The position numbers and the translations under genes are program-made. This document shows, in pieces, positions 1 to 7,583 of a DNA stretch of 14,779 bases. The DNA is from Smittium mucronatum (lineage: Eukaryota; Kickxellomycota; Harpellomycetes; Harpellales; Legeriomycetaceae). Position 1 is the stretch's first letter; the number at the start of each line of letters is the position of its first letter. The notes beneath the pieces are model-generated. The model did no database searches, was not told the DNA's origin, and saw only the letters and a list, made by a program, of their open reading frames with translations. Location of the stretch: assembly GCA_001953115.1 (NCBI GenBank), contig LSSL01003898.1, positions 1 to 14,779 of the forward strand, written 5' to 3'.

Positions 1-25
1 CCAACCAAGAATAGTACAACGCTGC

Positions 26-104
26 GTGAAATTTTAGTCTAGTGTACTTCGAAAAGTACACTATTAAGCCCCTAAACTACGGCAAGGTATTTCACTCTTA
101 GGGG
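26..104. other. Structured segment with nested and crossing inverted repeats
   Basis: A perfect 10-bp inverted repeat (40-49 with 54-63) surrounds a CGAA tetraloop. Two further 7-bp complementary pairs are present: gtgaaat at 26-32 with atttcac at 89-95, and cccctaa at 69-75 with ttagggg at 98-104. The last two pairs cross, so as RNA they would form a pseudoknot around the central hairpin. The segment is GC-richer than the DNA after it. It may be the end of a mobile element that begins outside the window, or part of a structured RNA. I recognise no family. Confidence 0.3.
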
Positions 105-1962
105 TGATAAACCTTTTAAATAAATGAATATATCTCTCAATGGAGGGATGCTTTTTTCCCTATTTGATGTTGAAATATTTATTAAAAAGGACCTATCCAT
201 CTGCGATATTAATTTTATAGTCTATTTATATATAATTTTATTTTAAAAGATTTATTTTTATCCAAGCTTGAATTAAAAACCATCATCTCATCTAAAAAGT
301 GTTAGAAGCATCAGAAACTTATCTATTGGGATGTAAATATATTATGATTCGATTAAAATATGGATATCGAGTTTAATTCACGATAACATAATAATATATC
401 ATCACATGGAATCTATTTTTTTTAAGATAGGAAAAATTTAATAAGAAGAATTTTTTTTAATTCAAGACAGAAAGGATTTTTCTTTTTTTACAAGAAAAAT
501 TATATGCCTTATTATTAATTTGGATATAGCTATACTTTTTAGCTCCAATCGAACCTATCTAATCCATTTTGAATTTAAGCATCGATTTAAATAGAGTGAC
601 TGGTATAGACTCAATTTTCATAAGTTCCAAGTTTGTTTTAAAAATGAAATTATTAAAGAATCACACAAGCCTATTATTTATAATTTTTCTATATAATTTT
701 TCTTATATATATGTTATGATAAAATTCATTATTAAAAAATTTTATTCTTAAAGCTTTGAAAAAAAAATATTAGACACAGTAACTAGTTTTTAAAGATTAT
801 TCTTGATTCTCTAGAAACCCTTTTTAAGAAACATTGATTTTTGAAACAGAAACAAATGCTTTTATCTTGTATTATACCCAGTGTAATTTTTAGCTTTATT
901 TCCTATTTATAGGTTTGTTTATTTGGAAACTTTTTATCTGTAAAAATATTATGATAATGGTTCCAGTACTGTTTGTATTCTACTATTTCGTCTATTTTTT
1001 CTTTCTATCGTTTTGCAGAATTAAGATGGTATTGACAAACGAAATTTGTATATTTTTTAAAATTATGCATGAAAAAAGTTAAATCTTAATAATATCTATT
1101 CATTGGTCAAAAAGCATACGAAATTTCCGGTATGTCAATTTGTAGTGTACCAATAGTTCTGATGTCTATAATAACACACCCTCCCATTCTACAAAATAGC
1201 CACTTTCGGAACAAAAAAATTCGGTAAAGTTCTATTTACAGGTATAGCCACGACATGTTTCTAGATTGAGTACAATCTTAAGGTGGTTTTAACTTATATT
1301 CGAGCATAAGCAATTTTACCATACAAACCTAGAATAATCAAGAACCCAACTTTCGAATTTGTTCTTCGACTTATTTAGTATAATATATAAATGAATATTT
1401 AGAAATAAGTAATAATTTTTTTTCTTTATTTTTTTAATTTTTAATTTTTTGAAAATGATTTTATATTGATTTAAAATGCTATATAATTACTTTTAAACCC
1501 CGTTAAATATATTACGATAAATTGTTAAATTGTGCTATTTTAAATTTTCTTTTATTTAATGCAAAAAATCTCTGATCTTAATATTTTTATTATATTTTGT
1601 TCTTATAACTAGAATCTTAAGATCAAATCTGTGATGTGATGCTTATACGAAAAACTTGAGGCTTAAAAAAACTAAAAAAAGAAGTAATAGTTTTTTCTAT
1701 TTCTGTAAAATAAGATCAAATTTTTTCGATAAAAATAGGCCAATAAAAAACATAGATAATCATATTGTATTTTTTATTAAGTCAAACTTGAACGGTGCAG
1801 GGCTGAAGGTTTATAAGACATTTCGCCCTCTGGGCCCACGCCTATTAAACCCCAAGATTAAAAAACAGAATGGCCAGTAAAAATAAAAAACTTCGTTATA
1901 CTATCAACTTTTTTTAAAAGCAATTGATCATAAAAATTTAGTGGTCAAAAATTAGCCAAAAT

Positions 1963-2078
1963 ACCTCCAAGGTAAGTTGGAAATAGGCTTCCAGTCACTT
2001 CACTGAGTCTAATAATGACCTTGAACCAATGCCCAGTGGGTAAGGAGAAGCTATAGCGACGGATCGGAGTTGGGTAGG
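1963..2078. other. GC-richer island of unknown nature
   Basis: This segment of about 116 bp has near-balanced base composition between poly-A/T spacers, so it is out of character with its surroundings. Read on the minus strand, one frame stays open for about 50 codons across it, but without an ATG and without similarity that I recognise. It starts at a ccaaggtaagttgg motif resembling a 5' splice site. It ends just before a small hairpin (2079-2085 with 2089-2095) and T-runs. Candidates are an old exon, a retroelement or SINE fragment, or a structured RNA. Box A- and box B-like words occur but are wrongly spaced for a tRNA. Confidence 0.35.
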
Positions 2079-2427
2079 AATTTTTCTGAAAAATTTCAGC
2101 TTTTTTAAAAACTTTTTATTGGTGTTTTTATTCATTTATATTGAGATTAAAAAAAATTCTGATAAAAAAAAAATTCAAATCCATGGGTACAATTTTGAAG
2201 TTTTTGTATAGAAATAAGAAATAGAGATGTTTAAATTAAATTTATAGTCAAAAAATACCACAATAAAAATATCTTTAAGAAATAAGGTGGCTCTGTTATG
2301 TTATTAATAATAGAACCTTAATATATACTAAGTTTAATTCTTTAATTTTAACATTTTTTTATTTTTAGAATAATCTTTAGGATTGCTTATAATTTTTTTC
2401 TCAGATTCCTTCCAAAAACACAGCTAA

Positions 2428-2439
2428 CCCCCCCCCCCC
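2428..2439. repeat. Poly-C tract, 12 bases
   Basis: This is an uninterrupted run of 12 C in an otherwise very AT-rich spacer. A shorter counterpart of 10 C lies near the right end of the window. Such homopolymers are unexpected at this base composition and prone to length error in assembly. Confidence 0.9.
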
Positions 2440-3148
2440 ACATGAGAGGATTAAAATAGTAAAAAAAGACTTAAAACGTTCATTTTTTTAGTATCACAGG
2501 AAAGCTTTTAAAACGCTAAATTTTATTAGTTAACCAAATATTATGTTCCAACTTGTCTCTAAAGCTTAGGCAGTTAGATGAGTAAATAGTATTAATTCAA
2601 GGGCAAATTTTATCTATAATAAAGTATTATCTCTATAGCTAAAGAAAAATATAGATTTTTGGACATTTTAGGACTATTAAAATATATTTTAGTAAATACT
2701 AATAATTATCGAAATGTTTATTTATTAGTTTAGTATCTCAAAAATTATATTTACCGAACTCTAAGAATTTATAAAACTGATGTATAGAAAATATGTGTAA
2801 AAAGTCCATAATATAAATTAAATATAAACTGATCATCCACTAATCCAATTCGCGGAAAAGAGAAAATCCATAGATAATACATCAAATTATGCGCGTTGGG
2901 GTTTTTAGTACCAAAAAAACAAAATAATAGAAACGTATAGTTACTAGTAAAAAAAAAAGTGCTCGCGGCATTTCTTAGTGCAAATAAAAATAAAAAAGTT
3001 AGAGGATTTATAATATTAAAATGATTTTCAGATCATGATATTAAAGGTAGGTGGCTTCAGATATTAGCGGCTAAATTGATTTTTTTTAGCTAGTGTATTT
3101 AAAGAAAATTTAGGTGTTATATTTTGAATTGATTATTGGATTCAAATG

Positions 3149-4615
3149 CTAAAAGTAGCCGAAAGATGATCTTTTGCCATAATATCCAGTCCAGAGCATT
3201 AAATTAGGCGTGTTTTCGGGTACTTCATGAATTACGCCTTTTATTCCATTAGAAAGTATGGTTCCTTTTAATCCATCTGCAGTTGAACCAGGGTTATTGG
3301 AGAGTTCAAGGGCAGCTACTCCTGAAACAATTGCAGCTGCTATTGATGTTCCTATAAATGGTGCAACCTGATTGGCTGTCCCAGCAACTGCAGCAAACAC
3401 TCTATTTCCTGGCGATAAAATATCAACACATGAGCCATAATCTGAAATGTTTTTATCGAAGGTATCGTTGCCGGGTAAAACAGAGGCAACAGACATAGCA
3501 AACTTAGAGCTTCCCGGATAGTAGTTACATGCGTCGGAAGCGTAGTTACCGGCGCTTGATATAACTAGAATATTAGCGTTGGCCAGGTTTTTCATTGCCA
3601 AGTCTAAAGATGGGGAAAATACATCAAAGTTTATGGAAAAATTAACTATAGCAGGAGTATTGGGGTAAGATAGGTTTTTATCGCTCAAAACCCAGTTAAG
3701 CCCTTGAAAGACAGTTGATGTGGCGCCATCATTATTTCTATCAAGAACTTTTACAGACACTAACTTTACACTTTTGGAAACTCCGTTGTTTATTCCTCCT
3801 ATTGCACTAGCCATTGCGGTTCCATGTCCGTTATAATCTATATTATCTTCTCCAGAAACAAAATTAGGGCCAATACGGACGTTTCCACTAAAATCAGAAT
3901 GATTAGAGTCGATTCCTGAATCAACAACATAAACTACAACATCGTTTAGAGCAGGGGGGTAGTAGTACTCTTGACCATATGGTGCAAAATTTTGTGGGAA
4001 CGAATTTCTACTTGAAATTCTACCTAATTGCCATGGAGCATATTTCTGATAATTCCAAGTCGAGAAATCATTAGTAAAAGAGAAGTTAGATGCTTGAGCA
4101 TCAATGACATCGAAAGGTCTTATTTGCATATCACCCTCGTTAGGCGTTTCTAATAAATCTGCTAACTCTTGAGAAAAATCTGATAATGTACCTCGAGTAA
4201 GGCTTTCGGGAGAATTGTAAGCTATAATTTCAACATAAATAACATCCTTGGAATTTTCCAAAGCATTATAATCTTTATCTGAAATTGATAATTGGAAAAC
4301 AGAAGACCCGCCTTCTGTTGATAAGATTGAATATTTTGTATTGAGATTCGTTCGATTTACAAATTCAGTAGAATTTAAACTTAGCAATAAGGACTCAAAT
4401 TTTTCTGAAGCAGTAGGGCCATCGTAAGATAAGGCAACTAATATTGATTTCGTATTTTGTCTTTTAAGGTTTAAACCAGGTCCTAAAATTGACTTTGAAG
4501 ATTCAGAAAACTGATCATGCTTTTCGGATTTCAATGATGATGTAGACGTTTCAAATAATAGAACGCTAAATGTAAAGATAATCAGTGATAATTTATGAAA
4601 GAAACTTTTATTCAT
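3149..4615 (-). CDS. Secreted proteinase K-like subtilisin serine protease (S8A) with I9 propeptide
   Basis: This 488-residue protein is predicted to be a secreted endopeptidase made as a zymogen. Residues 1-27 form a signal peptide (Lys near the start, then a hydrophobic core LSLIIFTFSVLLF). An inhibitor I9 propeptide spans roughly 55-132 and the catalytic domain roughly 190-475. The triad is visible: Asp232 in VVDSGID, His264 in NGHGT and Ser424 in GTSIAA, with oxyanion Asn357 in SSAGN. The PWQLGRISS segment before the domain and VKVLDRNNDGATS after the His motif are typical of the proteinase K clade. The start is the first ATG: the frame is open upstream to 4759 but has no ATG there, the signal peptide begins at this Met, and A is at -3. 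Oddities: Ala replaces the usual His after GHGT, and GTSIAAAIVSG lacks the usual Met and Pro of GTSMATPH. Cys363 and Cys396 might form a disulfide. The gene is divergent from the NR2C2AP-like gene. Family assignment is firm; substrate is unknown. Confidence 0.95.
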   Translation of the reverse strand: MNKSFFHKLSLIIFTFSVLLFETSTSSLKSEKHDQFSESSKSILGPGLNLKRQNTKSILVALSYDGPTASEKFESLLLSLNSTEFVNRTNLNTKYSILSTEGGSSVFQLSISDKDYNALENSKDVIYVEIIAYNSPESLTRGTLSDFSQELADLLETPNEGDMQIRPFDVIDAQASNFSFTNDFSTWNYQKYAPWQLGRISSRNSFPQNFAPYGQEYYYPPALNDVVVYVVDSGIDSNHSDFSGNVRIGPNFVSGEDNIDYNGHGTAMASAIGGINNGVSKSVKLVSVKVLDRNNDGATSTVFQGLNWVLSDKNLSYPNTPAIVNFSINFDVFSPSLDLAMKNLANANILVISSAGNYASDACNYYPGSSKFAMSVASVLPGNDTFDKNISDYGSCVDILSPGNRVFAAVAGTANQVAPFIGTSIAAAIVSGVAALELSNNPGSTADGLKGTILSNGIKGVIHEVPENTPNLMLWTGYYGKRSSFGYF

Positions 4616-4664
4616 TATGCTAATGTTATAGAGTATTTTGATGCAAGTTTTAAACAGATTGAAA

Positions 4665-4715
4665 GACGAGAGAGTTGGTGGAGTTTTTAGTTTTCCTGGA
4701 GTGACTTTTATTAAA
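4665..4715 (-). promoter_or_regulatory. Candidate core promoter of the subtilase gene
   Basis: On the minus strand a TATA-like word (TTTAATAAAAG, 4705-4715) lies about 90-100 bp before the ATG. It is followed by a pyrimidine-rich patch (CTCCACCAACTCTCTCGTC, 4665-4683), as is common near fungal transcription starts. AT-rich words are frequent by chance in this DNA, so this is only a candidate. Confidence 0.25.
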
Positions 4716-4903
4716 AAATGGGCGAAAGGGTTGTTTTGGAGCGTTAATGTATAATGCAATTAGGGAAAGGAATCAAATTAGATAATGTTTTTTTTCCCTT
4801 TATTAACTTAGCTCTATGTCATAAATTATAGGGCTCTGAATGATGAATAAATTAATATGTAATAAATAATTATTCAAGATTTTGATAAAATAATTAGATT
4901 ATT

Positions 4904-5589
4904 TAGCCCTTTCCGGGCCCAAATTTGCGCCTCACCCCTATTTGAGTATATTTGCGATTCTAATTGGTCTATAATAATGAACAACCTAATGGTATTCAAA
5001 TAATATTAAACTAACAATAACATTGAGCGAAAAATGAAAGCCATTTTTTGTACCATTGCCCTTGAAAGGATTAAAGCTATTTTTCGTTGATCATAAAAGC
5101 TCTTTTACATAAAAAATACTATTTCTCTGTGTGTATTAACTAATATCAGAATATAAATGCGTGAATGTATTTTTAGAACTTATATTATGCATAATGTTCG
5201 TGCATATTTATTTTTTTTTACTTAGATTTTATAACGTAATAATAGATATTTATAGATTTATCGTTTTATTACTAAACTAAACGAATGGATTCACTATTAC
5301 TTTTCCGAAAATTCACCAATGAATATTTGGTAGATTATTTTGAAATATATGACTTCTTTTTCCGTGTAAACCATTGGCTATAACGAATAAAATGATACTA
5401 TGATAATAAAAACAGGAAAATAATAATCTTAAAAATAAAATCTCAACATTTTGCCAATAGAAGATTTTTTTAGTACTTTCAATATCAGATTAACCAATAG
5501 CTTTATATAACAAATGTAGTTCATATTTCCAAATTAAGAATGCAGCTAAAGTTTAGATAAGAAGTATCCCTTCTCAAGAGGATCTCCCA
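4904..5589 (+). repeat. Diverged direct repeat, copy A
   Basis: This is the longer of two related copies (B is at 6173-6653). The first part aligns without net indels for about 120 bp at an offset of 1269: 4904-4953 against 6173-6222 gives 34 of 50 identities, with 12 of the 16 differences transitions. A second anchor at 5021-5075 matches 6290-6343, and a third at 5488-5589 matches 6551-6653. Copy A has about 200 bp that B lacks in the middle. Copy A keeps C or G at most transition sites, so it looks closer to the ancestral sequence. It starts near tagccctttccgggccc and ends near aggatctccca, with no terminal inverted repeats seen. The element type is not recognised. Confidence 0.6.
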
Positions 5590-5614
5590 ATAAAAAAGAT
5601 TTCAACAGTTTAGG

Positions 5615-5899
5615 GTTACAGGGTTTTTCATTCCAATAGACATTTTTTTCTGGACCTGTGGGGTCACTCTTATAACTAATAATTCACTTAAGCTTATAGG
5701 CATTAATATATGTCATTATTGGTTAAAATCCTATTGCTCCTAGGTACTATAAGCTTTTTCTTTTTGATTGGTATAAATAATTACTCAGTCCAATGATAGC
5801 GTTTTTTAAATTTTCATCAAAAAAATAACCCCGAAAATCTAAAAAAAGGGCCTATTGGAATGATAAAAAAGGGTCTATTGAAATGAAAACCCCTGTAAC
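5615..5899. mobile_element. MITE-like unit bounded by 27-bp inverted repeats
   Basis: The arm at 5615-5641 is the reverse complement of 5873-5899 at 25 of 27 positions, giving a 285-bp unit. The right arm carries a partial tandem copy of itself just inside (5849-5870; ggcctattggaatg against ggtctattgaaatg). There is no coding capacity inside. I could not identify a clear target-site duplication, so a miniature non-autonomous DNA transposon is a reasonable but unproven reading. It lies between the two copies of the direct repeat. Confidence 0.5.
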
Positions 5900-6172
5900 A
5901 TTCTCAGAGTTCAATCTCAAACTAGACTTTTCTTTGTTGATTTCCAGGATTTTACGCTAAATGTTGATGTTGGTGATTTCGCCCTTCACATATTTTACCC
6001 TACAATCACAACAATGCATAAATTCTTTTATGAATAAAAATTCCTTATTTCTCCGAATTACATCACTTCACACTATAACATAATTTTTATTATTTTATGT
6101 AAAAAAATGCGTCAAAAGTCCGGTAGGTATGTTGGTAGAGGGTGAAATGCTATTTATTTTCTATTAACCCCT

Positions 6173-6653
6173 TAACTCCTTCTAGGCTTAAATATCTGCT
6201 TCATTCCTATTTGTGCATATTAAAATTTTCAATTGGCGTAATTTTTTCATTTATCCAATAATATATACATCATATTTTTTTAAATGTTTCATTGAACAAA
6301 AAATGAATGCCATTCTTGCATCATTGACTCTGAAAAAGTTTAATTGGTAAAGTTTTACATGCAGAAAAACAAAGTAGAATCTTTTTTCGATCGGGGGGTT
6401 TTTTTTCCATTTAAACTATTGGCCAAACTCCTGGTTAGAGCAAACCAGATGCCCATTTATGTTAGCGAATTAAAAAAGTTAGAAAATAGCAGTTTTTATT
6501 AGTATACTTTTCTTACCAATCCAATAAAAAAGGCTTAAAGTTTTGACATTGATTAATCCAATAAGCTATAAACTACCTTTTATACGTATTTTCAAATTGG
6601 TAAGATTGTAAAAATTTAACAGGGAAAGTGTCTGATCTCAAAAAGGAATCCCA
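6173..6653 (+). repeat. Diverged direct repeat, copy B
   Basis: This copy is homologous to copy A (4904-5589) in the same orientation but about 200 bp shorter. In the first 50 aligned bases, ten of twelve transitions have C or G in copy A and T or A here, so this copy has decayed toward AT. CCAAT/ATTGG words at 6232, 6418 and 6558 fall at the same aligned places as 4963, 5373 and 5494 in copy A. Copy B ends about 270 bp before the ATG of the NR2C2AP-like gene, so it forms part of that gene's upstream region. Confidence 0.6.
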
Positions 6654-6852
6654 CATATTCGCGTCTTATTCATTAATAAATTGTTTTCTATTTGGCGGGT
6701 AATATTATTTAGCCAATAAATAAAGTTTATTTGAAAGCAAACATTTTACAGATCTAAAATTGAAGTTTTTTTTTGACTAGTTCTAAAAGGGTACAATAAC
6801 TAAAAAATAGCTTTGAAAGGGTTAATATTATTGTTATGATCCTCAGCAAGCT

Positions 6853-6919
6853 GTAAATTAAATTAATTTTAAAGGTGGTCTGGAGGTCTACGTTTTATCA
6901 AAGATCGGATTTTTTTTAG
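6853..6919 (+). other. Candidate 5'-UTR intron
   Basis: A run of eight T followed by AG (6910-6919) sits one base before the ATG of the next gene and looks like a fungal 3' splice site. A GTAAAT donor-like word at 6853 would give a 67-nt intron, a normal size for fungi. No clear branch-point consensus is visible, and T-runs are common here, so this is speculative. Confidence 0.22.
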
Positions 6920-6920
6920 G

Positions 6921-7364
6921 ATGAGTGTAGATATAACAAGTGAAATTTTGAAGATAAATGTTAGTTCGGTTCTTGGAAGAAATGTAAGGGAATACGGAAA
7001 AAGCAAATTAATTGATGGAAACCCTGAGACATGTTGGAATTCTGAGCAAGGATCGCCTCAATATATAAACCTGGAGTTTAAGGAGCCGTTCAAGATGGAG
7101 AATTTAGAATTGACCTTTCAAGGTGGCTTCGTTGGAAAAAGTATAGAGATCAATGGCCGATTAAAAGATGTAGCAAGTGGTGAGAATTCAGAGACTGTTT
7201 GGGAAAAAATATCGACCCTGCATCCTATTGACAACAGCAAGTTGCAAGTCTTCGAAATAAATTCTACTAGAAAATTCAACTTATATAAGATACTTTTCCC
7301 ACAAAGCACTGATTTTTATGGAAGAATAACAATATACTCCATTAGGGTATTTGCCTTAGAATAG
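6921..7364 (+). CDS. NR2C2AP: NR2C2AP (TRA16)-like protein, discoidin/galactose-binding-like fold
   Basis: The 147-residue protein matches animal nuclear receptor 2C2-associated protein along its length, with the same size and the same N-terminal spacing. Recognisable family positions are SSVLGRNVREYGK (15-27), the core ETCWNSEQG (36-44) followed by LEF (51-53), FQGGF (66-70) and the C-terminal DFYGRITIY (131-139). The fold is a single galactose-binding-like (F5/8 type C) beta-sandwich. There is no signal peptide, so it is probably cytosolic or nuclear. In mammals it binds the nuclear receptor TR4 and represses its activity. Fungi lack such receptors, so the role here must differ and is unknown. 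The ATG has A at -3, and an N-terminus colinear with the animal proteins supports this start. Orthology is an inference from motif-by-motif similarity that I judge strong. Confidence 0.92.
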   Translation: MSVDITSEILKINVSSVLGRNVREYGKSKLIDGNPETCWNSEQGSPQYINLEFKEPFKMENLELTFQGGFVGKSIEINGRLKDVASGENSETVWEKISTLHPIDNSKLQVFEINSTRKFNLYKILFPQSTDFYGRITIYSIRVFALE

Positions 7365-7475
7365 GTTTTTGAGTCAATTATTCCTTTTTTCTGTTACGAT
7401 TCCTCAATTAATATCAATCCATCTTCAGAAATTAGGCATGTATATAAAAAACTACTAATTATGAAACTGATAGCA

Positions 7476-7481
7476 AATAAA
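7476..7481 (+). terminator. Candidate polyadenylation signal AATAAA
   Basis: A canonical AATAAA lies 112 bp after the stop codon of the NR2C2AP-like gene and is followed by T-rich sequence. The motif is common in AT-rich DNA, so position is the main support. Confidence 0.4.
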
Positions 7482-7550
7482 ATGGGATTTTTATAATGAA
7501 TGGCTGTTGTCTTATAATCAATTTCTATCACTCTATAACAGTCGGAAACT

Positions 7551-7583
7551 ATGTTTTTCTACCAATAATTGGTGGAAAAACAT
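7551..7583. repeat. 33-nt near-perfect palindrome
   Basis: Bases 7551-7566 and 7568-7583 are reverse complements at 15 of 16 positions around the single central A7567. The one exception would be a T-G wobble in RNA. It lies just past the presumed 3' end of the NR2C2AP-like gene. It could be a protein-binding dyad, a 3'-end hairpin or a transposon relic. Confidence 0.85.

Larger units (their letters stand above)
1..3148. other. Non-coding AT-rich flank, no gene seen
   Basis: I find no credible coding region here on either strand. The open frames are short, rich in Ile, Lys, Asn and Phe, and several lack an ATG. Most of the stretch is poly-A/poly-T-rich spacer. Three patches are less AT-rich: the left edge (26-104), a moderately mixed stretch around 1085-1360 whose longest plus-strand frame is only about 40 codons, and the patches at 1795-1860 and 1963-2078. 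They could be pieces of decayed elements or exons of unrecognised genes. Sequence alone does not decide this. Confidence 0.6.
4963..6717. promoter_or_regulatory. CCAAT-box-dense divergent intergenic region
   Basis: Twenty CCAAT or ATTGG pentamers occur here. Their start positions are 4963, 5316, 5373, 5454, 5494, 5587, 5633, 5718, 5767, 5790, 5854, 6232, 6255, 6343, 6418, 6516, 6521, 6558, 6596 and 6713. At this composition I would expect only a few, and the 7-kb AT-rich region to the right has a similar total over four times the length. CCAAT is the known binding core of the fungal HAP/NF-Y complex. The block lies between two divergent genes and may serve both, but the enrichment may also reflect the sequence of the repeats that fill the region. 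Confidence 0.35.

Noticed and set aside
569..751. Plus-strand open frame of 60 codons
   Set aside because: Low-complexity composition (Ile, Phe, Lys, Ser), no domain, and length expected by chance in AT-rich DNA; it may not even begin with ATG.
1656..1880. Plus-strand open frame of 74 codons overlapping a GC-richer patch
   Set aside because: It begins with TTG, its first half is poly-Lys/Asn/Phe-like spacer translation, and no motif is recognised.
2035..2070. tRNA-like box A and box B words in the GC-richer island
   Set aside because: They are only about 30 bases apart, and the flanks do not form acceptor, D or T stems.
2959..2970. gtgctcgcggca resembling the 5' end of U6 snRNA
   Set aside because: The similarity ends after about 8 bases and the conserved U6 core is absent.
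4616..4759. N-terminal extension of the subtilase by 48 residues
   Set aside because: The frame is open but its first codon is TTG and there is no ATG before 4615. The signal peptide begins at the ATG at 4615.
4904..6653. Direct repeats read as the two LTRs of a retrotransposon
   Set aside because: The copies differ by about 200 bp and show no clear TG...CA ends. The roughly 580 bp between them have no primer-binding site or gag/pol sequence that I can see.
7118..7309. Minus-strand open frame inside the NR2C2AP-like gene
   Set aside because: It is an antisense shadow of a well-supported gene.
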